Part shown: in pieces, positions 1 through 7,510 of the stretch
How positions within the stretch are numbered: the first letter of the stretch is position 1
How the letters are laid out: the number at the start of each line of letters is the position of its first letter
From: Paenibacillus nuruki
GTDB lineage: Bacteria > Bacillota > Bacilli > Paenibacillales > Paenibacillaceae
Length of the DNA stretch: 64,000 bases
Direction: 5' to 3'
Assembly (NCBI RefSeq): GCF_001721045.1
Contig: NZ_MDER01000032.1
Span: 186,001-250,000 of the forward strand
Translations under genes and position numbers: made by a program
Notes under the pieces: generated by a model
Database searches by the model: none
What the model saw: only the letters and a program-made list of their open reading frames with translations
What the model was told of the DNA's origin: nothing

Positions 1-46
1 TATGGATCATCTAATAATCGTATAGCCATTGAAAAAGTTAAACCGC

Positions 47-79
47 AAAAAAAGACATTCTAAACCAATGTCTTTTTTT
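47..79 (+). terminator. Rho-independent terminator of an upstream gene
   Basis: A-rich arm and AAAGACATT pair with AATGTCTTT across a 7-nt loop, followed by a T-run. It closes a gene lying left of the window and isolates the ara promoter that follows. Confidence 0.8.
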
Positions 80-134
80 GTTTAAATACCGAAAATAGCT
101 ACTCAAACATAGACAGTAATATAAAAATTTTCTA

Positions 135-192
135 AAATGTATGTACAAGTAGGACATTATGGAGCATAATTTAATTATTTATATGTACAAGT
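135..192 (+). promoter_or_regulatory. AraR-controlled promoter with two operator boxes
   Basis: Two 16-bp boxes, AAATGTATGTACAAGT (135-150) and ATTTATATGTACAAGT (177-192), match the B. subtilis AraR consensus ATTTGTACGTACAAAT at 12 and 13 of 16 positions. Their starts are 42 bp apart, about four helical turns, which suits cooperative binding. A promoter fits between them: TGTACA (142-147), 17-bp spacer, CATAAT (165-170). One box therefore covers the -35 element and the other the start point. The boxes and spacing are seen directly; AraR binding is inferred from the family and from araR lying downstream. Confidence 0.72.
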
Positions 193-202
193 TCATTACT
201 TT

Positions 203-216
203 TGTAAGCGGTATCT
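203..216 (+). promoter_or_regulatory. cre site for CcpA catabolite repression
   Basis: TGTAAGCGGTATCT matches the cre consensus TGWAANCGNTNWCA at 13 of 14 positions. It lies just downstream of the predicted transcription start, a typical place for roadblock repression of a sugar operon. Confidence 0.6.
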
Positions 217-241
217 TTATTATAAAGAAGGAGATGACAAC

Positions 242-1405
242 ATGAAGCAACCAACAACATCTATCAATGAACAAATTACGCTTTGGAATCAACAATCCGC
301 TTTGGATGCAGGAGGTCAACATTTCAAAACAATCGGTATTCATATCGAACTTGAAGCAGGTGCCGTTCGCAAACTTCCTGCATATGTGCAGACCGAAAGA
401 TATCAACAAGTAATGGTTGTCTATGATACGAATACGTATGAAGCAGTAGGACGACAGATTATAGATTTGCTACAAAGTATAGAGGTAGGTATTACAGAAT
501 TAGAACTACGTGAAAATAAAGTGGGTGATGTGATTGCAGATGAAGCGACGATCGTACAATTGTTGCTAGCTGTAACCCCTGAGATAGATGCTATTATTGC
601 AGTCGGTTCAGGAACGATTCATGATGTAGTGCGGATCGTTAGTTATAAAATGGATAAACCGTTTCTTTCTGTACCTACCGCTGCGTCGGTCGACGGATTC
701 ACTTCTGCGGGAGCACCGTTAATCGTTAATGGAACCAAAGAAACGTTTCAAGCCAAAGCTCCACAAGCTATTTTTGCCGATATCAATGTCTTAATGAATG
801 CGCCACAGACTTTAACTGCCGCAGGATTTGGGGATATGCTAGGCAAATGTACTTCACTTGCCGATTGGAAAGTATCTCGTGATCTCGGTAATGAACCTTA
901 TAACCAATTGGTCTATGACATCACAGAAGAAGCACTTAATCAATGTATTGAAAAAGTAGACTTGATTGCTTCAGGTAGTGCAGAAGGCATCTATACCGTG
1001 ATGCATTCGTTACTTGCTTCAGGAATAGCGATGTTGATTGCTGATCATTCTCGCTCTGCTTCAGGTGGAGAACATCATATTTCTCATCGCTGGGAAATGG
1101 AACTGATCAAAGGTGGACACCGACAAATTTTACATGGAGCCAAAGTAGGTGTGGCTTCAGCACTTTTAGCTGATCATTATCGTCAATTATCAGTTACTCA
1201 TCCTGAAGTTAAAGCATTTGCCGCTTACAAACATATTCCGACCAGTGCACAAATGAAACAATGGTTATCTGCCGCAGGTGGACCGAGCGAATATGAGCAA
1301 TTAGAAATGCCAGCTGAATGGTTAGAGCTTGCTTTACATTCAGCGCATACGCTACGTAACCGTTATACAGGACTGAAATATATGAATGAACATCAATTGA
1401 TCTAA
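242..1405 (+). CDS. araM: sn-glycerol-1-phosphate dehydrogenase (AraM/EgsA)
   Basis: Reduces dihydroxyacetone phosphate to sn-glycerol-1-phosphate. In B. subtilis this enzyme is metal-dependent and feeds PcrB, which makes heptaprenylglyceryl phosphate. The 387-aa protein has the iron-alcohol-dehydrogenase-like fold: a Rossmann part with GSGTIHDVVR near residues 120-130, the PTAASVDGFTSAGAP motif near 148-160, and the metal-binding HHISHRWEM region near 278-286. The start follows AAGGAG with good spacing. As in B. subtilis, where araM sits in the arabinose operon, it lies beside araR and behind AraR-type boxes. Arabinose enzymes are not in the window. The family assignment is firm; the exact metal and cofactor are not visible. 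Confidence 0.93.
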   Translation: MKQPTTSINEQITLWNQQSALDAGGQHFKTIGIHIELEAGAVRKLPAYVQTERYQQVMVVYDTNTYEAVGRQIIDLLQSIEVGITELELRENKVGDVIADEATIVQLLLAVTPEIDAIIAVGSGTIHDVVRIVSYKMDKPFLSVPTAASVDGFTSAGAPLIVNGTKETFQAKAPQAIFADINVLMNAPQTLTAAGFGDMLGKCTSLADWKVSRDLGNEPYNQLVYDITEEALNQCIEKVDLIASGSAEGIYTVMHSLLASGIAMLIADHSRSASGGEHHISHRWEMELIKGGHRQILHGAKVGVASALLADHYRQLSVTHPEVKAFAAYKHIPTSAQMKQWLSAAGGPSEYEQLEMPAEWLELALHSAHTLRNRYTGLKYMNEHQLI

Positions 1406-1465
1406 TAGACTATGTTTATGGTAAAATAACATATCATATATCTTTATCAATCGTTCGGAGGAATT

Positions 1466-2548
1466 ATGGCCGCAAAATACAGACAAGTTCGAGATGAAAT
1501 ATTATCATGGATACATTCATCCAAATTATTACCGGGTAGCCGACTGCCTTCAGAACATGAGATCGCTGATCAATTCAGTGTAAGCCGACAGACTGTTCGT
1601 CAAGCATTAGGAGAGCTGGTGCGAGAAGGCTGGTTAAACCGGATGCAAGGTAAAGGAACATTTGTTGCTGATCCTGCTGTCAAATCGGTCGATGATAACA
1701 AAACTGTCGGTGTCATCACAACCTATATCTCTGATTATATTTTCCCACAAATTGTGCAAGGCATCGAAACAAGACTGCGTAGCGAGGGCTACCGGCTGTT
1801 ACTAGCAAGTACAGAGAACGATCCCACCAAAGAGCGGGAGTGTCTAGAAATGATGCTCAATCAGTCTCCAGCGGCTTTGATTGTAGAGCCTACTCGTAGT
1901 GGAGAACGTAGTGCGAATCTGAATTATTTTCTGACGATTGAAAATCGGTCTATTCCTTATCTAATGATCAATGCGAGTTATGAAGAAATGGATTCGGCTT
2001 GTCTACGAATGGATGATGAGCGTGGAGGGTTTTTGGCAGCTCAGCATTTAATTGAGTTAGGGCATCGGCGCATAGCCGGTTTTTTCAAAACAGATGATAT
2101 GCAAGGTGTGCGCAGAATGAAAGGGTTCGTAGCTGCTCATCGCAAGTACAGTATTCCGCTACAGCCATCACTGATCTTCACGTATAATACAGATGATAAA
2201 AGTACTGCACCGATTGCACAAGCGAAGCAGTTGATCGAACAATCTGCTCAAGAACGTGCAACAGGCTGGGTTCTATATAATGATGAGTTAGCTGTGAATT
2301 TGCTTCAAGTGGTACGTGAAGCAGGATTGTCTGTACCGAATGACCTTTCGTTAGTCGGATTTGACGATTCTTTTTTAGCGACTGCAACAGAAGTGAAGTT
2401 AACTACACTTAGTCATCCTAAGCATGCATTAGGCACAGCAGCAGCAGAAATGATTTTGCAGATGTTAGATGGAGAACAACGTGGTCTGGGTGAGAAGATA
2501 CATACCCCTGAACTGATTATTCGAGAATCGACATCATCTCCAGCATAA
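1466..2548 (+). CDS. araR: Arabinose operon repressor AraR (GntR/LacI chimera)
   Basis: A transcriptional repressor with an N-terminal GntR-type winged helix (about residues 1-65; PSEHEIADQFSVSRQTVRQA recognition region) and a LacI/GalR periplasmic-binding-like effector domain (about 75-355). This arrangement is diagnostic of AraR, which releases DNA on binding L-arabinose. Length (360 aa) is normal. It starts 60 bp after araM behind GGAGGA and has no AraR-like box of its own, so it is probably transcribed from the upstream AraR-boxed promoter, giving autoregulation. The two boxes there are the expected targets. Confidence 0.9.
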   Translation: MAAKYRQVRDEILSWIHSSKLLPGSRLPSEHEIADQFSVSRQTVRQALGELVREGWLNRMQGKGTFVADPAVKSVDDNKTVGVITTYISDYIFPQIVQGIETRLRSEGYRLLLASTENDPTKERECLEMMLNQSPAALIVEPTRSGERSANLNYFLTIENRSIPYLMINASYEEMDSACLRMDDERGGFLAAQHLIELGHRRIAGFFKTDDMQGVRRMKGFVAAHRKYSIPLQPSLIFTYNTDDKSTAPIAQAKQLIEQSAQERATGWVLYNDELAVNLLQVVREAGLSVPNDLSLVGFDDSFLATATEVKLTTLSHPKHALGTAAAEMILQMLDGEQRGLGEKIHTPELIIRESTSSPA

Positions 2549-2618
2549 TCATTTATATAGAGATCAACAAGGAAGAACGGTTATCTCTTTAAGCTATTTT
2601 GTAATAAGGAGTGTACTT

Positions 2619-3224
2619 ATGAAGACATTAGAACAAGCATTATCTACATTTGTAGAAACTCATCGTACCTTTGAGCTTCAGGGTCACTTTACTCCGATAC
2701 AACCGGACACATTACAGCAACAGTGGCCAGACAACATTCCAAGTTCTGCTGAATTGGATTATTATCTGAGTCGTTATCAACCGAATGATATCCTGATTGA
2801 AACAGGTTTTGCTCCGATCATTTTTTGGTCGATTGATCAATTGCAACAAGCATTGATCGGTTATCGCTGGGTAGGCATGTCTGAGCCATTTGAAGCAAGC
2901 GATACATGGCCATCTCATTGGGTAATTATTGCAGATGATCTGGGTAAAGGTAAGCCTATTCTGGTAGACACTCATCAAGAAGGCACACCTGTATATGCAG
3001 GCTATGACGCAGGGAACCCTTTTTTAATAGCATCAAATCTAGCTGATTTTTTTACCGCTATGACGGCATGGATTGAAGTGGTCTATGGATCATTTGATGT
3101 TTTTGAAATTACCGATGATGATAGTGTGGTTTTACCTGAATTTGATGCTCAGTTAAAGGTTGCGCTTGAGCCTATTTTGGGAGTGGAATTATTCGCGCAT
3201 TTCTATGATTACTTTTATGGATGA
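2619..3224 (+). CDS. SMI1/KNR4 (SUKH) family protein
   Basis: A 201-aa soluble protein with the SUKH look: N-terminal helix, IPSSAELDYYLSRY, then a Trp-rich core (IIFWSI, YRWVG, HWVIIADDLGKGKPILVD) where the DLG..PI pattern is typical. SUKH proteins are often immunity proteins for secreted polymorphic toxins in bacteria, but many are solitary housekeeping forms. No toxin gene is next to it, so no role is claimed. It has its own GGAG ribosome site, lies 70 bp after araR and is closed by a strong terminator. The family call is from pattern recognition. Confidence 0.65.
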   Translation: MKTLEQALSTFVETHRTFELQGHFTPIQPDTLQQQWPDNIPSSAELDYYLSRYQPNDILIETGFAPIIFWSIDQLQQALIGYRWVGMSEPFEASDTWPSHWVIIADDLGKGKPILVDTHQEGTPVYAGYDAGNPFLIASNLADFFTAMTAWIEVVYGSFDVFEITDDDSVVLPEFDAQLKVALEPILGVELFAHFYDYFYG

Positions 3225-3233
3225 TATGCATAT

Positions 3234-3280
3234 AAAAAAACTCCGCTTCTCACTAGATTCAGTGGGAAAGCGGAGTTTTT
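3234..3280. terminator. Bidirectional Rho-independent terminator
   Basis: AAACTCCGCTT pairs with AAAGCGGAGTTT, with a second short stem inside; A-run on the left and T-run on the right. It lies between two convergent genes and can serve both. Confidence 0.9.
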
Positions 3281-3328
3281 GTACTGCTTATTTGGTTGTA
3301 CCTATACATTCAATGTGAAGATGCTAGA

Positions 3329-3931
3329 TTACGCTTGAGATTTTTCGTCTTCGCCCAATACACAGTCAGCGAATAAGACAGATTTGGGAATACGGAAAAA
3401 TTGCTCTGTTTTTTCTTGAAATGCAGGAGAAGGCAAAGTTGCTTGATGTAACCACTTGCGGAATGTACCTGGATGAACACCAATCCAATGACTGACATCG
3501 GTTACAGATAAATCATGAACCATACATAAACCTGTCAAAATGTGATTGCGTACCGGTGAACGAGTAATCGTTCTTTTCATAAAGCGAGAAGGTTCTTGCT
3601 GGCAAATCACAGGGCTATTATTAATCACCTGTTGGTTAAACAAAATGTGATGCGGATATCCTAATTCCCGGCATACTTTTTCAAGATTAGCTTTGCCAGG
3701 GAGGCGGCCTTCATAGACCCAAGCACTAACGCTTCGTGATGAAACCGATAACCGTTCTGCAAGTTCAGATAGTTTGATATCGTTGACCATGAGTACAGCA
3801 AGCAATACACGATTGCGAATTTGACAACGTGTCGGTCTGCGGAATCGCTTTACTCGAACTCCTTTGCCGAGATACTTACGGTTGATCAGAGACCACGCCT
3901 CTATAAAGTGTCGTTCTGGTTGATTAGGCAT
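3329..3931 (-). CDS. Transcriptional regulator with two tandem HTH domains
   Basis: A 200-aa basic protein with two related halves. Residues about 40-98 (RNRVLLAVLMVNDIKLSELA...) and about 127-185 (RNHILTGLCMVHDLSVTDVS...) align along their whole length, including ending motifs HHILFN and KSVLFAD. Each half looks like an XRE/Cro-type helix-turn-helix, and the first carries the clearer one (LSELAERLSVSSRSVSAWVYEG). There is no ligand domain. Start follows GGAGGAAAT. A widely spaced inverted repeat just upstream (3971-4030) is a possible autoregulatory operator. I do not recognise a named family, and the target genes are unknown. Confidence 0.7.
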   Translation of the reverse strand: MPNQPERHFIEAWSLINRKYLGKGVRVKRFRRPTRCQIRNRVLLAVLMVNDIKLSELAERLSVSSRSVSAWVYEGRLPGKANLEKVCRELGYPHHILFNQQVINNSPVICQQEPSRFMKRTITRSPVRNHILTGLCMVHDLSVTDVSHWIGVHPGTFRKWLHQATLPSPAFQEKTEQFFRIPKSVLFADCVLGEDEKSQA

Positions 3932-3970
3932 ATTTCCTCCGATTAATCTATTTTTTCGTGATATTAGGTT

Positions 3971-4030
3971 TAGTGTCCTTTCAACATCCTACAACACACA
4001 GACGCTCGTTTCAAGCTGACATGGACACTA
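3971..4030. promoter_or_regulatory. Inverted half-sites TAGTGTCC / GGACACTA
   Basis: TAGTGTCC (3971-3978) and its exact complement GGACACTA (4023-4030) flank 44 bp, 40-100 bp upstream of the double-HTH gene. This could be a pair of operator half-sites for a protein with two DNA-binding domains. It is an inference from position and symmetry only. Confidence 0.35.
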
Positions 4031-4601
4031 TTTTTAACCAATTAAGAATATTTATCAAATAAGAATGATTATAAGCATAATAACATATGCAAATCAGTAA
4101 TATAGATCATAGCAGTATCTAAAAGTTGATCTATATGTTCTTTAATCCTTCTTTATATACTTCAAACGTTCTCACCTCAAAATCAATAAAACATACTCTC
4201 TTTACATCAACAAATGAATAGAAAAATAAACAGGATAAAGCTATCGAATATTTTATCAAATTAGTATGCGTTGTTATCCGCAGAGAGATTTTAAAATAGA
4301 ACCATAAAATACACTTATATCTATATTTATCCTTTTATAGTTTCATATATCCATATTATTTAAGAGCTAAATGATTAATTTTATAAAAAAATAAAAATAG
4401 AGCGTATGACTTGGTACGTCTGGGTTTCTAATCAATTGTGTGCAAGTATTTTGGTTCTTTTATAAAAAAATAAATTCATTTCTGATACATTTGTTGTTTA
4501 ATGGGGTATTAAATAAGACGATAGCCGATTGCTTGACCAAATCGGTTGCAACATCTAAAACTACCACATAATCGTTTTATATTATTAGGAGGCCAATACT
4601 T
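4031..4601. other. AT-rich gene-free region upstream of rplY
   Basis: No convincing reading frame on either strand. The visible structure is a 10-bp perfect inverted repeat, ATATAGATCA (4100-4109) / TGATCTATAT (4127-4136), followed by a T-rich stretch, and a small CCGATT/AATCGG hairpin near 4526-4545. The rplY promoter must lie in its right part, but no clean sigma-A pair was found. Confidence 0.5.
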
Positions 4602-5255
4602 ATGAGTACAAATCACGAAAAACTTACAGCAACAAAAAGAGAAAGTTCAAAACGTTCTGAAATGCGTGAACTTCGTCTAAACGGACGCGTTCCAGGTGTA
4701 GTATATGGTCCAGATTTGGGCAGCGTACCTGTACATGTAGATTCCAAACAATTGCTAGCTCACGTTAAACGCGGTGGAGCAGAAATGTTCTCACTTGCTG
4801 TTGAAGGCGGAAAAGAAGTACAAGTATTGATTAAAGATGTACAACGTGTAGATGGTCGCATCTTGCATGCTGACTTTATGCAGGTTTCTGATACTAAACC
4901 AATTCAGGTAACAATGCCAATTGACTTCCACGGCGAAGCAATCGGTACTAAATCTGGTGGGGTATTGCAACACCAAGCAACAGAACTAGAAGTGAGCGGT
5001 TTGGCTAAAAACTTGCCAAGTAGCCTTGAAGTTGATATTTCCGGATTGGAAATCGGCGACAGAGTCATCGCAAGCGATGTTAAATTACCATCTGGCGTTA
5101 CATTGGTATCGAATGAAGAAGAGATTATCGCTTCTGTAATCGTACCTCGTGTAGCTGAAGAAGATCTTGAACCTACTACTGCTGATGAAGCAGAAACAAC
5201 TGATGCTGCTACAAATGATGCAGGCGAAGAAGTTCCAGAAGTGGGCAAAGAATAA
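4602..5255 (+). CDS. rplY: Ribosomal protein L25 / general stress protein Ctc
   Basis: Binds 5S rRNA in the 50S central protuberance; the long Ctc (TL5) form is stress-linked in Bacilli. The 217-aa protein has the N-terminal L25 domain (KRSEMRELRLNGRVPGVVYG, about residues 18-37) followed by the C-terminal TL5 beta domain (about 95-185) and an acidic Glu/Thr/Ala tail of about 35 residues. The start is preceded by AGGAGG. It is monocistronic, with a terminator 40 bp after the stop. Confidence 0.93.
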   Translation: MSTNHEKLTATKRESSKRSEMRELRLNGRVPGVVYGPDLGSVPVHVDSKQLLAHVKRGGAEMFSLAVEGGKEVQVLIKDVQRVDGRILHADFMQVSDTKPIQVTMPIDFHGEAIGTKSGGVLQHQATELEVSGLAKNLPSSLEVDISGLEIGDRVIASDVKLPSGVTLVSNEEEIIASVIVPRVAEEDLEPTTADEAETTDAATNDAGEEVPEVGKE

Positions 5256-5296
5256 TAGTATTCATACCCGGTATGAATCTGTAATATAGCATGACC

Positions 5297-5333
5297 AAAA
5301 AGCTGGTACTCTTTATGAGTATCAGCTTTTTTT
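5297..5333 (+). terminator. Terminator of rplY
   Basis: AAAAGCTGGTACTC pairs with GAGTATCAGCTTTT, with a T-run at the 3' side. Confidence 0.88.
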
Positions 5334-5407
5334 ATCAGCGCATCTGTAATTCATTTATGATACGATAAGAAAGAAACTTATTGTCTATACAAAGGAGCTA
5401 TTCTGTT

Positions 5408-5695
5408 ATGATCAAACACATTGTTTTATTTAAGTTGAAAAATCCAACAACTGAAGTTGTAAATGAAACCGTAGCCAAATTGAGAAGTTTGGAAGGCAAA
5501 GTGGAATCACTGATTGCTTTGGAGATTGGCGCAGATATTTTACGTACAGAACGTTCTTATGATGTAGCTTTGACCGCTACATTTGAGACATTAGAAGGTC
5601 TACAAGCGTATCAAGTGCATCCAGAACATGTGAAAATCATTGAATACATGAATAGTGTCAGAGAAAGTTCAATAGCAGCAGACTACGAATACTAA
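5408..5695 (+). CDS. Dabb (stress-responsive A/B barrel) domain protein
   Basis: A 95-aa ferredoxin-like dimeric barrel protein. IKHIVLFKLK at the N-terminus, the central ALEIGADI and DVALTATFETLEGLQAYQVHPEH segments are typical of the Dabb family. Members bind small hydrophobic ligands or act on them; no catalytic role can be assigned here. ATG at 5408 is chosen because AAAGGAGC lies about 10 bases upstream; an in-frame TTG further upstream would put the ribosome site inside the gene. It sits 15 bp before the HepT-like gene, probably in one transcript. Confidence 0.85.
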   Translation: MIKHIVLFKLKNPTTEVVNETVAKLRSLEGKVESLIALEIGADILRTERSYDVALTATFETLEGLQAYQVHPEHVKIIEYMNSVRESSIAADYEY

Positions 5696-5710
5696 GGCGG
5701 TGTGACTCTT

Positions 5711-6184
5711 TTGTACTATATAAACCGTGAACAGATTGAACGAAGAATTGTAGCCCTAGAAGATGTATGTGAAGCATTACAACAAGTGTCTACGCATTGG
5801 GACAGCAGTCTTATTTCTGGTTTTGTTCAAGAGCGAGCCCTTCATTTAGCGATTGAATGTGTCACAGATATCGGCAGTTATTTGATTGATGGCTTTATTA
5901 TGCGGGATGCTAGTAGTTATGACGATATCGTAGACATTATGCGTGATGAGAAAGTGATTGATCAGCCGATGGGTGAGACATTGACTGCATTAGTACGCCT
6001 TCGTCGCCCATTGGTACAGGAGTATTATGATTGGAATCGTACAGAACTGCACCCACTAACGACTCCTTTAGTGCATGTGTTGAAAGAATTTGGTCAACGT
6101 GTGTATACGTATCTGGATCAGGAATTAGATTCGTTGACTGTAGTAAATGTAGACAGAGCATCAGGTAATTCTACGTCTACATAA
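5711..6184 (+). CDS. DUF86/HepT-like protein (YutE type)
   Basis: A 157-aa helical protein of the DUF86 (HepT/KEOPS-like) fold, closest in look to B. subtilis YutE: YINREQIERRI start, ALHLAIECVTDIGSYLIDGF, then VRLRRPLVQEY near residues 96-105. HepT toxins have R-x4-6-H-x-Y at this place; here the His position is Gln (about residue 103). There is no MNT-type antitoxin partner either, so toxin RNase activity is unlikely. TTG 5711 is preferred: AAGGCGG sits 10 bases upstream, while a GTG at 5702 nearly touches it. The role is unknown. Confidence 0.75.
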   Translation: MYYINREQIERRIVALEDVCEALQQVSTHWDSSLISGFVQERALHLAIECVTDIGSYLIDGFIMRDASSYDDIVDIMRDEKVIDQPMGETLTALVRLRRPLVQEYYDWNRTELHPLTTPLVHVLKEFGQRVYTYLDQELDSLTVVNVDRASGNSTST

Positions 6185-6231
6185 TATGGAATAAGATTGT
6201 AAATATCTTGTTTGAAAAGATAGCTTTGGAA

Positions 6232-6260
6232 TTTACATCCCCCTGTTGATACGCTACAAT
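6232..6260 (+). promoter_or_regulatory. Sigma-A promoter of the Cys-rich regulator
   Basis: TTTACA (6232-6237), 17-bp spacer, TACAAT (6255-6260). The -10 lies in an inverted repeat ACGCTA-caa-TAGCGT, a possible operator. Predicted start near 6267, leaving a leader of about 85 nt. Confidence 0.65.
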
Positions 6261-6285
6261 AGCGTTAATACACAAAGGGATGATG

Positions 6286-6349
6286 TGACCCTTTTCGCTG
6301 ACAAAGCGGATGGGGTCATTTTTATTTCAATTTAGAGCAAGGGGGTCAT
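6286..6349 (+). promoter_or_regulatory. Structured leader with terminator-like hairpin and RBS-pairing repeat
   Basis: TGACCC (6286-6291) can pair with GGGTCA in the first copy of GGGGTCAT (6312-6319), forming a hairpin with an inner CGCT/AGCG stem and followed by TTTTT. A second copy, GGGGGTCAT (6341-6349), contains the ribosome-binding site 3 bases before the start codon and could pair with the same arm. The two pairings exclude each other. Switching is inference; the repeats are seen. Confidence 0.5.
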
Positions 6350-6352
6350 ACG

Positions 6353-6994
6353 ATGAAGTCCCATCAGGAACCATCGACCCGGCGCAGTATTATGATTATG
6401 CTCAAAACACAAGGACCTTTCAGTGTATCTGAGCTAGCACGGGAATTAAATATTACAGAGATGGCGGTAAGACGTCATATTCATACGTTAGATCAAGAAG
6501 GGTTACTGATTACTGAAACCGTGCGTATCCCGACAGGTAGACCATTTTTGCGCTTTCGGTTAAGTGAACGAGCAGAAGAACATTTTCCGCATAATTATCA
6601 CCAGCTAGCGCTAGATTTGTTGAGTGAATTGGATGAAGAAGATGTAACTCGATTGTTTGAAGGACGTAAGCAGAAGTTATTATCTCGTTATCAAAGTATT
6701 GCCGACACTGAAGATCATCAAGAACGAGTAGCGGCGTTAACAGATATTCAGCATAACGGTGGTTATATGGCTCGTTATGAACAACAAAGTGAGAATCATT
6801 ATACGATTTACGAATACAACTGTCCGATTAACCAGATTGCTAATCGTTATGATATTGCTTGTCAGTGTGAACAGCAGTTATTTGAACAATTGTTGCAAGC
6901 TGATGTAGAGCGTACAGAATGTATTGCTAAAGGTGGACGTTGTTGTGTCTATCAGATTCAATTTCAACCCCAATCATCGACAAGTTCTGAGTAA
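6353..6994 (+). CDS. Cys-rich winged-helix transcriptional regulator (COG2345/SufR-like)
   Basis: A 213-aa regulator. Residues about 10-65 form an ArsR/DeoR-like winged helix (FSVSELARELNITEMAVRRH). The C-terminal domain has clustered cysteines C157, C170, C172, C190, C197 and C198, with NCPI and GGRCCVYQI contexts. This arrangement, including the C-x12-C spacing, resembles the SufR/COG2345 family that holds an Fe-S cluster and regulates Fe-S biogenesis. No suf gene is present in the window, so the target is open. The start follows AAGGGGG. Its own leader is unusually structured. It is closed by a terminator at 6993. Confidence 0.75.
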   Translation: MKSHQEPSTRRSIMIMLKTQGPFSVSELARELNITEMAVRRHIHTLDQEGLLITETVRIPTGRPFLRFRLSERAEEHFPHNYHQLALDLLSELDEEDVTRLFEGRKQKLLSRYQSIADTEDHQERVAALTDIQHNGGYMARYEQQSENHYTIYEYNCPINQIANRYDIACQCEQQLFEQLLQADVERTECIAKGGRCCVYQIQFQPQSSTSSE

Positions 6995-7022
6995 AAGCAG
7001 ACAGCTTATAGGTCTGCTTTTT
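6993..7022 (+). terminator. Terminator of the Cys-rich regulator gene
   Basis: AAAGCAGAC pairs with GGTCTGCTTT across an 8-nt loop, followed by T residues. Confidence 0.85.
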
Positions 7023-7120
7023 GGGTTGTAGCATAATGCTCAGCAGACAAGTGGGATATTTAAGCGGTGTATGGGTAATACACATATAGAAAACATAAGT
7101 GAAACGAAGGAGAGATAACA

Positions 7121-7435
7121 ATGCCAAATCATAACAAATCAAAAAGTTTAACATGTGGTATTTTGACAGGACTATTGGTAGGAGGATCTACAGCACTTTT
7201 ACTTGCACCTAAGCAAGGTCGTGAACTGCGTTCCGATATTTCTACGAATGCTCGTATTGCAGGAGCTAAAGGTCGTGAACTCGCCGAGTTGAGTAGAGAA
7301 GTTGTCGGTGTGGTCAAAGATTGGAAAGAACAGATCAATATTGCAACAGCAGAAGTAAAAGTAGAACTGGCTGCTCTTAAAGCAGAACAAGCCGACACAC
7401 AAGGCCCAGAAACAAAAGGAAATTACAGCGTCTAA
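7121..7435 (+). CDS. YtxH domain protein
   Basis: A 104-aa general-stress-type protein. An N-terminal Gly-rich hydrophobic segment (CGILTGLLVGGSTALLLAP, about residues 12-30) followed by KQGRELRSDI is the YtxH signature; the rest is a charged amphipathic helix, likely coiled coil. It is probably anchored in or on the membrane with a cytoplasmic helical tail. Members are widespread in Bacilli and poorly characterised. Start follows AAGGAGAG. It stands alone between a terminator and the murI promoter. Confidence 0.85.
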   Translation: MPNHNKSKSLTCGILTGLLVGGSTALLLAPKQGRELRSDISTNARIAGAKGRELAELSREVVGVVKDWKEQINIATAEVKVELAALKAEQADTQGPETKGNYSV

Positions 7436-7455
7436 ATCAACGTTACATCTTTCAC

Positions 7456-7483
7456 TTGCGACTATGTGTGTATACGGTATAAT
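7456..7483 (+). promoter_or_regulatory. Promoter of murI
   Basis: TTGCGA, 16-bp spacer, TATAAT (7478-7483). The predicted start near 7490 lies between an in-frame upstream codon and ATG 7511, which supports the latter as the real start. Confidence 0.65.
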
Positions 7484-7510
7484 AGGTACAGTTTACGAAA
7501 AGGAAGCGAT

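Noticed and set aside
4496-4510. Sigma-B promoter for rplY/ctc (GTTTAA and GGGTAT both present)
   Set aside because: The two elements nearly touch instead of being 12-15 bp apart, so they cannot act as a promoter pair.
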